Below, one piece after another: positions 23,801 to 36,501 of a stretch of DNA of 64,000 nt. The DNA is from Chaunax sp. Z400. Lineage: Eukaryota; Chordata; Actinopteri; Lophiiformes; Chaunacidae. The DNA is taken from the NCBI GenBank assembly GCA_037577475.1, contig CM075184.1, forward strand, positions 9,381,594 to 9,445,593. Direction: 5' to 3'. A program made the position numbers and the translations under genes. The notes under the pieces are model-generated. The model worked only from the letters and a program-made list of their open reading frames with translations. It searched no databases and was not told the origin of the DNA. Every line of letters begins with the position of its first letter. The first letter of the stretch is position 1.

Positions 23801-25200
23801 GACATAAACCTTACAAAATAAAAGGAACCAACAGATAGGATCAGATACATGACATTCACATCAAATCAAAAAGGTCAACCTCATGGTGGTGCTGGAGGAA
23901 AAGTCAGGGGATCACCAAAGTCATCAGCCATTTGAAAAAAGAAAAACAAAGTCTGTATCATATCCAGTAGTTCTTAGCATATTTCAGTCTGGACCACAAT
24001 GGTAGGACACCAATGCATCAATAACTCTGCTCGAGCTACGTCGCTAGCTTTACCAAAGGAATAAAAATATAATTACCATAAAAGGTCCCAGAGGCTGAGC
24101 AGCCCTGCTTTACACAGGTCCACACTGTGCACTATGTAAGGATATGTCCTATTTCATTTTAAGTAATGGCCACTTTACCTTAACCTGTCTCATATTCTTC
24201 TTCAGGCCAAGGTCAAGAATTTCCACACTCCTCATCAACTTAGATGAACTGAAGACATAATATTCTGTCTCCTGGCTGCCTTACATTCTGGGTTATAGGC
24301 TATAGTTGGTGGGGGGGAACTAAACGCTCTCTCTCTCACTCCTATAAAATAAATGACTCCCTGCGCGTTTGTTAAACATCGGCTGGAACTATGGCTGATG
24401 TGTTAGATGTGCTTGAAACAAGACAAGAACATAATTAAAAGCATAACTGCAGTTCAAAATTAAAGTAGCTGCTCTTAATAGCCTATATGTTAAAGGCTAG
24501 AATTGTTCTTTAAGGAGCTGTCAGCCTTTATAGAATTTTACTAGTCCTCCATTGGAGGGTTGAAGAGCCATATGTTGGATGGAATGCTTCTTTAGCCGCT
24601 GATAATTATATATTATCAGAATTTAAATCGTCGACACTTTTACACTTGAATATATTCAGTGTGCATACACGGTGATGGCTACCTGTGGCTTCAGTCCAGT
24701 TCATCTGCATCAGTCAGAGCCTGCACTGTTTGCCTTGTTGTTTTGCATTCTGCTTTGCTGTGTCCTTTTCTTATTTCCTTCCATCATTCTCATACCGCTT
24801 TGCATTGTGAGACTATACCCTCCAATCATTGATCTCCTTTAAATGTAAATGTAAATAGAAGACATGGGGTTTTCTCTTTTGCCTTTATTCTGCTTCCCTA
24901 CTGACTCGTCTCAAATCCAAATCTTCCGATATGAACAGCTGCCAGATGAAAACTGCTAAGTTACTGAAATAAAGTGCGATCCCAGTAATGTGAACGACTG
25001 GCTACTATGTACTGTAACAAATCACAGTTCAAATATCTCTCCACCCAGTCTGTCTGCATCCATCTTTCCTCCAGCCCTGATTAGGTTGTTTCCCATCCAC
25101 TATGCTCTGTGGCTAATTGGCAAGTTCAATCAGAGAGACAAATGAAGAGAGGAGACTCTGACCTTTCAGAGGTAGTCACTGCTCTCCTGTCTTCTCTGCT
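23801..25200. other. Unique DNA, nothing recognised
   Basis: No gene, RNA or repeat family was identified. Confidence 0.4.
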
Positions 25201-25640
25201 CCTTCTGCCCTTCTTTTCCTCTCACCTCCTGCTAAATCCTCACTCTGCTCTCTGCATCCCTTTGCTTTGTTTCTTTTCTCTTATACTCTTCTCTCCTCTA
25301 ACCTTCCCTTCATTTCTCTTCTCTTCTTTCCTCTCATCTTCTCTTCTAACCTTCCCTTCATTTCTCCTCTCTTCTTTTTCTCTAATCTTCTCTTCTCTTC
25401 CAACCTTCCCTTCATTTCTCTTCTGATTTTGCTCCCTTTTCTCCTCTTCATTCTCCCTCTCGTCAGGAGAAAATTTCACCACTCATCCTTAGTTCTCTTC
25501 CCTACACACACACACGCACACCCACACACACAAACACACACACATCTGTCTTTGTGTGTGCTTGTACTGTATGTGTCTATTTTCTCTGCCACCCACAGCT
25601 AATAGCCCAGCCCTCCACACACACACACACACACACTCAT
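25201..25640. repeat. Polypyrimidine tract and (CA)n tracts
   Basis: About 25210-25470 is an almost pure pyrimidine strand built from 'ttctctt', 'accttcccttcattt' and similar units. The phrase 'aaccttcccttcatttctc' occurs three times, so it is a degenerate minisatellite. CA tracts follow at about 25504-25542 and 25614-25638. Open frames of 80-119 codons across it reflect composition only. Confidence 0.85.
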
Positions 25641-28600
25641 AGAGGGAGGGAAGCAATGGTCCAGAGCAGAACAATGGCTGTCTCTGAGATGCGGTGAAGT
25701 CGTTTATCTGTTTGAGGCCTGAGCGTGTCCCACTTGCTTTCTGACCCGCTGACCGTGACTGATGATGCATCCGCTCCATGTTGGGCTCTGCATTATAGCG
25801 TGACCTCTCTGTGTCAAGCGCACTCGATAATGACTGCTGCGCTGTCATTCATCAACACAACGGCCGGAGAGATACGAACGATCAGGTGGAGGCATGAGCA
25901 TATTTGTGCATGCGTGCACATGTGCACCAAACAGCTATAAGAACAGAGGCATTATAGTCTTTTTCCACAGATGGAGAAATCTGGGAATGTACGAGTACAC
26001 CCACGCACACAGTCACGTTATCCAAATAACACTCTGAAAAGGCTCCTACATGGTCAAGAAGACTTTGTTTATTTGAAGAAGAAAATGCAACCACGTCTGC
26101 ATTTTTTCTCTCTCAAAGCAACAATTTGTTAAATTTTCATGTTCCTGTTTTGCTGTGGAGGGTAAAGCAGCTGCTTCACACGCACAAATAATTCTGCCTG
26201 CAGCTAGTAGTTAAATAGTCTTCTGCTGAACAGAAAGACATTTGGTATTTTTCATAAGATTGAAGTGAACAGAAGATGAACCATGTGCTGTAAGGGCTAC
26301 GTCAAACCAACATTTATATTAGCGGAATTTTGTGCCAAAATCGATATATCAGTGGGATCATTCTGACTGAGGCGTCACAGCGACAAAGCAAATTCACACC
26401 TTTTCCTCTGGACAGATTTCAGTGAGCTTGGAGATGTGAACCTGGAGTACTGACCCCTTCCACACTGTCATGACATGACTGAATTTTGAGGGAAAAGAAA
26501 AAAAGCAGAGGGTTTCATCTCATATTATGATTTTGAAAAACAAACGTTGCTCTGCTGAATGAAAAAATGAGGGTTGATGTGTTTGACACGCTTCACATAA
26601 GACCAAAAACTACAAATAAAACCCTTCATAAAACTGAAATTAGCTGCTTCTTAAAGTATGTAAGTGTTGAAGGCTGGAAATATTTGAGGCTGTCAACTTT
26701 GAATAATGAATATGGTTGAAATGCTTCTTCGGAAGCTTAAAAATCCGGACAGAATAACTTCTTTTTAGAAACATCTCATCTCCATATCAATCGCTCTTTA
26801 TCTCTGTTTTATATTCAGTGCTGTCATTTCTTGTCCTCATTTCAGTCCCTCTTCCTCTTGCTAATTGGCATTGAGTGGCTACTGAGTCGGGGTCACATGT
26901 TCTGATGTTTCATCGACTCTGAAGCTGCAGTTGTTGGGAACAGTTTACTTTCTTGGCTCTGATCAAGATTTGGTGTTCCTGTATGTTTAAAATAATCCAT
27001 TCAGCTAAGTTGATCCCTCAGTAACTTGTTACTTTTAGTGTATGTTAATATATCGTACGAACGTGACGGGGTATGGTCTTTCCACATCAGCAATTTGTTT
27101 TTCCAGAAGTGGGGACACTGCTGTCCTTAAACACACATTTTCTAGTTTCATGAACACAACAGGACTTTCGTGAAGTCATCATTCTTAATCGAGCCACCAA
27201 AACACTCATTGCTTGATTGTTTCTGCAACAGCAGAACAGGCGTTAACAAGTACAAATTTAAAAAAATGTATTAAAAGCATTTAAAGCCTCATACACATAC
27301 GCTTATCCTGACATCCTCACCGGCCGCCACAAACTGATAAATATGCCCTTTTCTCACACTGCTTTTCTCTGACCCTGCAGTCCTTAATAAGTATCTTGTT
27401 GTAAAATATATTGCGAGTGTATAGAAGTACTAGACGTTTCATTTGAAGCAGCACCACCGTCACATTGTTTTTACAGTTAAAGGAAGAAAAAAAACCACAC
27501 AAAATAAGATAGCCAGTCCAGACCCTTACTGGCCTTGTACGAGGGGATAAATTCACCGTTTGTGTGTGAGATGAGTTCAAAGCCTTTTGTCCCAGTGGGA
27601 CGGAGAGTCAATTCGATCAGGGAACATCGAACCCATTTGTCCTGTAGATTACCGTGTTAAACAGCGCTTGTCTACCTGTCAAAATCCCTCCAGACCTTTT
27701 GTCTGTGTTCTCCAATAAGATCAGCCACTTGTCGAAGAGTATATTAAGAGAACAGTCGCCTCTGAAAATCAAAGTGCCGTGCTCCTTTTCTGGGGGGAGG
27801 TGCCAGTTTCCTTGAGAGCCCCAGGCGCCATCAGTTGAGTTACATTTTTTGTTGTTTGAAGTGCCTTCAGTTGGTCCCACAGCATTTTGCATCTATTGTC
27901 TGATTGTACTGAGTCTCTTGCTGGCATTTTCTGACAGATTGCTTTCCTTCTACCATGAGATATCTTGTGTGAAGAGCAATCAGAGAGAACTCGACAGTGG
28001 AGCTCACTGAAACTTGATTCTTCAAGGGGAGACATTTTCTCTGACCCTATTTTCTTTTAAATCCATTTTGTTTTTACTCTCTCTTCCACCAGCCAGTAAC
28101 ATTTATATGTTCCCTAAAGTGCTGAACGGCTCTCTGAAGTGTAGGTGGAGTGTGTGCATTTCATGTATGTGAATGAGTGATATCCTATTCCTTTAAATAC
28201 ACTGACAAGGCTATTGCCAACTGTGTCTGGAGAAATGAGCTCAGTGCAATATGATAATCAACTGAACGGGGAGATGAAACGATAAGATAGCCCTCACTTT
28301 ATTAAAGACATTGACTTGTTGGTCTATTATTAAACCGAAGTGTGTCTGCTTGATGTGAGATCTACTTAATTGATTTATTTCTGGACTAATAATAATAATA
28401 ATTAATATTATAATAATAATAATTCTTGACTAAAAATATAATTATTTTCCTCAACTCAAGCTTTTCACTCATTCATTCATTATTTATTCTTTCTTCTCAC
28501 GACTTTTCGGGAATATATTGCACTCATCAACTTGTCTTTTGAGGAGATAAAAATGAGTCTATCTGAGAGTGCATGTTTTTACTAGAGAGGCCTTTCATTG

Positions 28601-31600
28601 TTTTACACATATAGATTTCTGATTTCTATCCCCGGAATGATTTGTTTACAATGTGTAGTTGTCATTGGTGCCATGTCATTTTTCAATGCAACCAAAAAAC
28701 AAGAACTGCACGAGAAGATGGGGTGAGACGGTCTTTTAGACCTTAAATGTGGATTTGTGGATTACATCTTTTTGCATTTTCCTGTGAAAACTCCTCGGAG
28801 TTTCCCTTTACAATAAATTACAGGAAGCACATCAGTTGTCACTACGTATATGTAGCACAGCTCGTCATTCAACTTCCATTTCACTACGGCACATAGAGTA
28901 ATTACTGAAAACTAAAATCTGATTCTAAGCAGCTGCTGAAATGGTAGTTTTTGCACCAACAGCTGTCCATGATGAAGCAGCTGGCACCTTTTGATCCTAC
29001 TTCCTGAGTCCTGATTGGTTCATCTGCTACATGATGTCACAATTACACTTGTCTCCCTGCCACAGACTGCGGTCAGGATCACCTCTGTTAACCGCTAAAA
29101 GCTCTGCACTCAGGTACTCATGTACAATTATCTCCCGAACCTTTGTTACCTTGCTAGTTTCACGTCTTTTGTGTTGTTTTGTAGTTTTGCATTTCAGAGC
29201 AGTGGTGCTCCATGATGCAGAGATCAAATCTGAGCAGCTGTATCCTACTGTAGTTGTGATTATTTATCTGCTGGATTATTGGTTAATTTCCATGACCCGT
29301 TTGTGTTCCTAGACACAGCTGCCTTTAGCTTTGTGTTCTTGTTTGGAAAAATCTAAAATGCAAGTGACTGGTGATTCAGTGCTGGCATGTTTGTTTGCTG
29401 AAATGTGTCAGTGAGTTCTGGTGATTAAACAAAGAAATACATGGTTTGTATCTGGCCTTTGGATGACTAATAAAATGTTTATAACCCTTCTGTTGGGTTC
29501 CGGTCAAATCTGACTGATTTACAAGTTTTTTCTCTAAAACAAATGTACTTAATTTCATCTGTTTGTCATAAGGTTCCATGAATTTGTTCACACATGACAT
29601 CTGAGCACACAAATAAATTATTAAATTTCGGCCGTTGTATTGAACTTGTGTACACCCTTGGTGTTACTGGTCAAAAATGACCCTTCATAAGAAACGCCCC
29701 TTTTTGGCTTCCATGGCAACCCCCACGGGAACCTATCCCCAGGAGAATTTTTACCCCATGGGAACCATACCTGTTGGCAATTGTCAAAAACAACGATGGC
29801 CTATTGATATGAGCTCAGGTCAATGAGGTCTACAGGTCATAAATAGCAAATGGAAGTTGAAAATGAATTGAATTGAATAATGTTCACAAGAACTTGAGTT
29901 GATAAAAAGAGATGAAATACAACATTAGGTGATAACATATGTATTATTATGGATTTATAATCAGCTCGAATGGAGCGGTGAAGGATCTAAGAAAAGTTCA
30001 ACACTGTTCTCATGTCTTCGCTCCAAATATGAAACTGAAGCCAACAGACTTAGCTTAGCATACAATGAAGATTGGAGGGAGGGGGAAACAGCTAGCCTAG
30101 CTCTTTGCAAATGGAAATGTGATTTTATGTTTACTCATATAGCATGTTATCTCCAGTATAGAAGTGCACAAATAAAGGTTTATCTGTTGGTTGGTGCAGA
30201 TTCTTTACATTACTGTGAGGTTGCCAGGTCAACATCCTCTTGGCAACAAAAGCAAATAAGTAAAAAGTTGCAATCGATATCAACTTGTTCAGGATAGCTT
30301 ACATTTCACTCTGCTACACAGCAAATGATACAGGGATGAAATTAAAAGATGAATACTGTAGTGGTAGTATTTTTTTTTGGGATAAATCTCCCTCTAGTCA
30401 TCATCGTCTGTTATCTGTCGGTGCAAGCCAAGCTGCGAATGGTACCACAAGGCCATTTAAAAAGTTAAAATCACTTTTGATTTAGTCCCTGTAATGGTCT
30501 CTACATTGTGCAGAATAACTAGAGGCTTTGTTAATGTCAAAGAGCCATCAGCATGAAGCTGTAATTAAAAAAAGAAAAACCTTTACGAGTGTCGTAATGA
30601 ATTGGCCAAGTCAGTACCATCATCACTGTACAGGCAACAGGCTTTGTTCCTTCACTCACTGTGTGTGTGAACATGTAATGCATCACAGTGGATTGCACGT
30701 CCTTGGATAAAGTGTAATGAATGTTTGATAAATTACATTAAGGTTTGTGGTTCATGTCATGCCCTGCAGTTTTCATCCTTCATTGACTTAGTTACAACCT
30801 GTAAAATTAGGTGTTTTTAGACAACTTGAAACTTTGAAACTTTGCTGTTAAATCAAGTCCTAGTCCAGAGACTAGACCTTGATTCCCCAAAATAGACCAG
30901 TGGTTCTCCTGGTTGCTTATTAGGTATGATGTTGACTTCTTCCTCTTTCAGTACTTCTGCTCTGTTGCTGACAGGAGCTCTGGACAGTATACACCTACGG
31001 CTGCAATGTCTCATTATTCAAATGTGCAGACGCTATATGCATGGTGAGAATTCATCCAAGCTCTTTGAACCCAGGAGAGAAGCCAGAGGCTTGTGGTTGG
31101 GCTCGTTGTTGGAACTTTTCTTGATGAACTCTCACAGGCCAAGGTTGAGCCTCCTTCTCAGTCTGCGCGTATGGCTGTTTGGTGCTGCTGAGAGCTCTTG
31201 AAGTTCACACCACTCGTTCCCATTTTGTGTCTGCTTGCCATTGGAGAAGCACAGCGCTCATTCCATATGAGGACTAATCATCAGAAACCATCTGTTTCAC
31301 TCTGTGTTATCATGCAGAGCCCACAGTGCTGCACCAGGCATTGCATCGCTGTGTGAAAGCTGTCCGCTGACCTGCCCATTTCTTGCTGCCGGTGGTTAAA
31401 CTTTGCTCCTTCGAAGATCCCATAACACTTCGCTTTGTGAGCATCAAGCTTTAGGAGAGTTTTATCCACTTGGTCCAGGTATCAGTCTTTATGGTGAACG
31501 TCTCAAGTGAGTTTACTTTCACCCAAACTTTATTGATTAACAGAAAGCACTGAACCTCCTTGAGTCTCTTCTGTCCATTAGACAGTAACCTGTTTGATTA

Positions 31601-31648
31601 AAGTATTTCTTTTCCGCTGACATCATGTTCTGTTTTCTATAGGCACAT
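25641..31648. other. Long unique stretch without recognisable genes
   Basis: About 6 kb with no protein family or RNA recognised. An (ATA/TAA)n patch lies near 28389-28424. The block 29486-29720 carries 'ggtcaaatctgac' near one end and 'ggtcaaaaatgacc' near the other, suggestive of a small class II element but unproven. The block 27590-28030 is of balanced composition with no obvious repeat. Confidence 0.4.
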
Positions 31649-31649
31649 A

Positions 31650-32513
31650 TGTTGGGTTTGGCATGTTACGGCTTTGATTCTGATCGCAATTCTGATTCTG
31701 CATTTTTGGTTCTTGTTCTTAACGATTCTTGGTTCTGGCTCTTTGAGGTACAGGGTCAAAACAAGCCATGTTCTTGTTTCACAGAAGAAAAACGTATTTA
31801 AAAAAAAACCTTTACACAAACCATTCTGTATAAAGAATGTATCATTCATTATGAATGACTCTCTCATGTATTCGTGTCACGTCGTGGGGTCACTGCCACT
31901 GGCTTAGCGGCAGTAAACTGGCCACTAGAGTTAGCAATCTGCAGACGTTCATCTACGAAAAAATCTATTTTTACATTTGACACAGTTTATAGCACTTTGA
32001 TCAAGTATAACTTGTTTGCTGTCGCGCTGTTGAGAATAAGACAAATGTTATTTAATTTTCATTTACCTGATGCGATGAGATGCTGCTGGTTGTAACTAAG
32101 GAGGAGGCTGAGGCAGGGGAGGGAGACCTTCGCAAAGCATTAAACACGGTACGCTTGCTGATTTGTACACGGTGTAGGCAAAGGTGTTTAGTCATGTTAG
32201 TTGTTTATCCTCACTTGCACAAAATAAGTTTTGCACAGGTGTTGCACTGTGCCAACCTGTCATTTCTCAGGGCAAAATAAAGCCACTCTTTTGAGCGCCT
32301 CTTTTTGTGGTCCATGATGGAGCCCGGCTTGAAGCACCCATCCGACCTGTGAGGTGGAAACTACGGAAGCTCCATGTCACCAACACGGAAACTCAAACTG
32401 AAATTAATTTAGGAACTGATTAACAGAATCAAAATCGAAATTTCTTAACAATTCCGATGGTACCACATTTTTGGAACTGGTTCCAATTTGGAACCGGTTC
32501 TTGATGCCCAACA
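31650..32513. mobile_element. hAT-like non-autonomous element (probable)
   Basis: The left end 'tgttgggtttggcat' and the reverse complement of the right end 'tgttgggcatcaagaaccg' resemble each other. Just inside both are repeated 'gattctgat'/'cagaatc' and 'ttcttggttctgg'/'ggaaccggttc' words in opposite orientation. Fish hAT-type elements often start 'TGTTGGGCATC'. No transposase is encoded; short open frames at 31874-32280 show no domain. A clear 8-bp target duplication was not found, so the boundaries and superfamily are tentative. Confidence 0.5.
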
Positions 32514-33190
32514 CTATTCATATGTGTGTTTTTTTCACACGTGGATTAGAATTGGGGAAATCATTGAAAGTCAACAACACTTGTTGTCATGTTGCTTTTT
32601 AAATCCTTAATCAAGTTTTTAGCAATCTGAAAAGTTTGATAGAGATTTGATTCACTGGGTTCACTGTGCTGGTCCTTGTGATCACTGATCCATTCTGTCA
32701 CTGTCAAACTTCTTTGAGCTCTTGAATTTATGAATCCATTTACTAAGACTTTACTTTTCTTTTCTTACAATACATACCTTATTTAAACCATCTGCAGGTC
32801 AAGGATGGATGTCTTTCATTGCATCTAAGAGATGTTTCATTTTCCTAGTCATGACAAGAAAAAGTAAAACCAGGTATAAAATGCTGTCCTTGATGAGTTA
32901 TGAACGATAGACCTGCAGTCTGATCTGAATGCAATCTACTTTCACAACACAGTTTAAAATCTTTTCTATACACAACAACTTTGACAGCTGGTGACCTTCT
33001 GAGTTAGTTTGAAGCTTTCCAGTGTCCAATGTAAATATGAATCTGAAGATTTACAAAAGGCACATTATGAAAAGGTTTCACCTTTTTTTTGTATCAAAAT
33101 TGAGTCTGCCAATTAAGTGTTTGTCCTTGCTTACAGAAGAACCAAACATTTTCCTCAATAACTGTTCTTCCCTTTAAATTGTCAAGAGGA
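32514..33190. other. Unique DNA, nothing recognised
   Basis: No feature was identified between the hAT-like element and the LINE. Confidence 0.45.
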
Positions 33191-33215
33191 AGATAAGATA
33201 AGATAAGATAAGATA
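33191..33215. repeat. (AGATA)5 tail of the LINE
   Basis: Five 5-bp units at the 3' end of the minus-strand LINE, directly after its AATAAA-containing terminal sequence. Confidence 0.9.
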
Positions 33216-33248
33216 TCCCTTTATTAGTCCCACTACTAATTGTTTGGT

Positions 33249-34166
33249 CTACTGGGAGCAGTGCTGATTGTATAGTCTAACAGCTGCAGGAAGGAAAGAC
33301 TTGCGAAAGCGCTCCTTCACGCACTTTGGGTGAAGCAACCTGTCGCTGAAGGAGCTCTCCAGTGCTGTTACTTGGTCCCGCATCGGGTGGAAGTGATTGT
33401 CCATTATGGATGACAGCTTAGTTGTCATCCTCCTTCCTCCCACCACCTCCACCGGGTCCAGGGGGCATCCCAGGACAGAGCTGGCCTTCCTTATCAGCTT
33501 GTCGAGTCTTTTCCTGTCCGACACTGAGATGCCGCTGCCCCAGCAGACCACACCATAAAAAATGGCTGATGCCACCACGGTGTCATAAAATGTCTTAAGG
33601 AGTGCTCCACGCACTCCAAAGGACCTCAGTCTCCTGAGCAGATAGAGTCTGCTCTGGCCTTTCCTGTAAAGTGCCGTGGTATTGTCTGTCCAGTCCAGTT
33701 TATTGTTCAAGTGAACACCCAGGTACTTATAAGATGTCACCATCTCAATGTCTGTTCCCTGAATGTTCACCGGGTCCGGGGGGGAGTGTGTGTGCCTGCG
33801 GAAATCCACCACCAGTTCCTTGGTTTTCCCTGCGTTGATCTGGAGTTGGTTCCGCTGGCACCAGTCCACAAAGTCCTGCGTCAGTTCTCTGTATTCCCCG
33901 TCGTCCCCATCTGTGATGAGGCCGACGATGGCAGAGTCATCAGAGAACTTCTGCAGGTGACAGGTGGGTGAGTTGTAGTGGAAGTCTGCAGTGTAGAGGG
34001 TGAAGAGGAACGGAGCCAGGACCGTTCCCTGTGGGGCCCCCGTACTGCAGACAACCATGTCGGACACACAGTCCCGTGACCTCACATACTGTGGACGGTT
34101 GGTGAGGTAGTCCAGTATCCAGCATGTGAGGTGTTGGTCCAATGTTCGGTGAGTCTTCAGAAACAT
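33249..34166 (-). CDS. LINE reverse transcriptase, C-terminal part
   Basis: This 305-residue fragment copies LINE RNA into DNA at the target site in intact relatives. Seen in order: 'WILDYLTNRPQYV' (about residues 16-28); 'STGAPQGTVLAPFLF' (about 41-55), the RT motif before the palm; 'HLQKFSDDSAIVG' (about 70-82), with the catalytic DD in an FSDD context; 'GKTKELVVDFRR' (about 113-124); 'YKYLGVHLNNKLDW' (about 147-160), the thumb start; and a C-terminal 'SVLGCPL...FLPAAVRLYN' typical of L2/Maui-type elements of fish. The frame is open to its natural stop, suggesting a fairly recent insertion. The ATG used as start is only where truncation left one and is not a natural start. Without the endonuclease it is unlikely to act alone. 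Clade is L2/CR1 by wording and tail; Rex1-like is the main alternative. Confidence 0.8.
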   Translation of the reverse strand: MFLKTHRTLDQHLTCWILDYLTNRPQYVRSRDCVSDMVVCSTGAPQGTVLAPFLFTLYTADFHYNSPTCHLQKFSDDSAIVGLITDGDDGEYRELTQDFVDWCQRNQLQINAGKTKELVVDFRRHTHSPPDPVNIQGTDIEMVTSYKYLGVHLNNKLDWTDNTTALYRKGQSRLYLLRRLRSFGVRGALLKTFYDTVVASAIFYGVVCWGSGISVSDRKRLDKLIRKASSVLGCPLDPVEVVGGRRMTTKLSSIMDNHFHPMRDQVTALESSFSDRLLHPKCVKERFRKSFLPAAVRLYNQHCSQ

Positions 34167-35614
34167 TAATCAGAATCAATTTTGATATTTTATTTTAAAG
34201 TATTGCAACTGCACTCTCTTACACACTGCAATTACACACTGCAAGTATTTAGTACTTTTCTCATTTTGGCTCCAGAGACCAGTTGACATGACAACTAAGC
34301 GTAACAAGAGTAACTGTTCATGCAGGGCCATGATCATCATCATAATATCCATATATTCTTAAGAAATACAGTATATTAGATCCGTCACAGATGTTTTTCT
34401 TCCATTTAAATTATGGGTGTCACAGATAAATTACAGCATAGCTTTGTGTCGGTGTGTGTGTCTGGTTGCACAGTACCCCAGTGTGAGTTATTGACCTCTA
34501 ACCAATAGTGAAGCTTGGTAATTCTAGCACTGCTTTTGAATGAATGTTAATTTCTGATTAGCTTTAGGTGAATGTCTTATAATGAATTATAGAACAGAAG
34601 ATGCCTGACAGTGTAATAGTACTTCTTAAAGTGAATTATCAAAATGAAGTAAAACTGAATATTCTCTTTAGAAGCTTAATGAGAGGGTTGAAGCAGCAGG
34701 TCTTTGGCAGAACCAGTCACACTGCATTGCAGCTGTGCAACCACTATGGACAATATCACGTTGTAGGTACAATAGGTCAGATATTTTATTTTGCTGTGTT
34801 ATTGGTTATATTGGATACTGATTTTTTTTATAGTTGTTCCTGCTTGCTTTTTATAATTGTACTTTCAATCATTATATACAGTAAATATCATAATTATTGA
34901 CTGCTGGGAAAATTGTGTCATCTGCATAATGTGTTTGTCCAGATAGCATCCTCATGGTTAAAAATGAGATACAAGTCAATTTCTCTTGTTTATTTTATTA
35001 ATTAATACATTTATTTATTTGTTTGTTCATTTGTTTATTTTTTTTATGCTCAGTTCAGTGTATAATTTCCAAAACCAGCTTTAAAAAACAAATAAAGCAG
35101 TTTAAACCAAACTATTTATGCACATGTAAACAGAAGATGAAAAAAAGAAACCTTCCCCCTCCTTAGTAATAATGTAGCATATATTGCAGATAAAGATGAC
35201 CATCCTCTTTCTTTGTATAGGTTACTTACTATTTTTTCTTATATAAAAAATTTGCAATACATACTCAATGCAATCAACATCAGACATACTAAGATAAATA
35301 AGGGCTTTGGTGCCATAGGGCCCCTTTTAGAAGCCATGTTATCCAGCCTTAGACTTTGGTGGGTTTTTTTGGATACTTTGTAAAATAAATCCACAATGAT
35401 GAATCCAACCCTAAATGTTTCTAATGATTCTTTATCAATTTTTCACATTGAAAACACTTCTTGTTATTGTTAGCATGAATGCTAGCCATGCACTGGCAAT
35501 CCCCTAATGCCTTGACTTGAAATTATTGACCAATCAGTGGCTGTGTTACTGACTCAGCACTTTCTTTAGGCTGTACTATATCATTTGCCATTTCATTTGT
35601 AATGTTAAAAGTAG
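34167..35614. other. Unique AT-rich DNA, nothing recognised
   Basis: No gene, RNA or repeat family was identified. T-rich and (ATTT)-like stretches lie near 34990-35045. Confidence 0.45.
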
Positions 35615-35790
35615 GAGAAGCTTTTATTTAGAAGAAGCTTTATTTGTCACATACAATTATACAGTATACAATGTAGTGAAATTGGTTCTCTGCATTTGAC
35701 CCATCCCTGAGGAGCAGTGGGCTGCCATTACTGTTAAGTGGACAACTGCTCTTACCCCCTAATTCACAGCAGCCCCAGAGCATTTAGAAA
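35615..35790 (-). repeat. Dispersed repeat resembling a LINE/SINE 3' tail
   Basis: Plus-strand text 'gaagctttatttgtcacata' with 'gtagtgaaattggttctctg' and 'gcatttgacccatccctgag' matches a very common teleost repeat. On the minus strand it ends in 'gacaaataaagcttcttc', so this is a non-LTR 3' end pointing left. A second 'gaagcttttatttagaagaa' copy of the tail unit precedes it. The source family is not named. Confidence 0.55.
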
Positions 35791-36442
35791 CACATGACAA
35801 AGACAGTAATAGATAAAGTAACGTATTACTTGCAGTACCTAGTAACACATTACATTTTGGGAAAGTATGAAGTGCTTTTGAGTAAGAAAGGATTTTTTTG
35901 GTTTTCTCCTCACTCCTTTAAGAGTAGCACGTATTGTTTGTCACGTACACTATCTATGGTTTGTCTACTAAAAGACAAGCCAGTTGGTGAGTTATGGAGC
36001 TAGACTATCTGTGTGCTACGTGTGATGGATCAGTCTCGTTAAACTTTGATTGTAAGCTCGCCTGGTGGGGACATGATCCGAGTGCAGATGTGCAACTTGT
36101 TATTGTTTGTGATGGTGTACAGGTTTCTGTGTTTGTGTGTATGTAAGACGTACAATTGGGGTGTCATATGTTGACAGGAGAACAGATGTGTAAACAACAC
36201 ATTCATGCACTTCAAAGGATCTCTGGAAGTGAACATCAATTAAATAGAAGCACGATTTAGAAATAGAGACCTTTGAGAAAAAGATGAATGCAGAAATGTA
36301 AAAAAAAACCATGGTCTTGGCCAAAATGCGACAAGTCAGAAAATCAATATGATGCTCCCACATTTTACCCTTAAACTTACATTCAGCTGTGCAAAGTTGC
36401 CGCTTATGTTTTCACCATGTATTGGTTTACATCAAGTTCTTG
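35791..36442. other. Unique DNA, nothing recognised
   Basis: No feature was identified before the fold-back. Confidence 0.45.
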
Positions 36443-36501
36443 CAGCTCTGACTCTTTATTTGTTGTGCAAACAGTGCACAACAAATAAAGAGTCAGAGCT
36501 G
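36443..36501. repeat. Perfect 27-bp fold-back (5-nt loop)
   Basis: Arm 36443-36469 and arm 36475-36501 are exact reverse complements around the loop 'aacag'. The arms start 'cagctctgactctttatttg' and end at the loop in 'tgtgca'. The pairing stops abruptly on both sides. Base composition is mixed, not simple repeat. Confidence 0.95.

Larger units (their letters stand above)
33191..34166 (-). mobile_element. 5'-truncated L2/Maui-like LINE
   Basis: On the minus strand a 305-codon frame of reverse transcriptase is followed by a short tail reading 'actaataaagggatatc' and then five copies of TATCT. L2/CR1-group LINEs lack poly-A and end in short tandem units like this. The upstream half of the element (endonuclease and the first RT motifs) is absent, as expected for abortive reverse transcription. 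No target duplication was confirmed. Confidence 0.8.

Noticed and set aside
25109..25848. Frames of 80-119 codons on both strands
   Set aside because: They arise from a degenerate polypyrimidine minisatellite and adjoining CA tracts.
29486..29720. Possible small transposon with 'ggtcaaa..tgac' words at both ends
   Set aside because: Ends do not form a convincing inverted repeat and no target duplication is visible.
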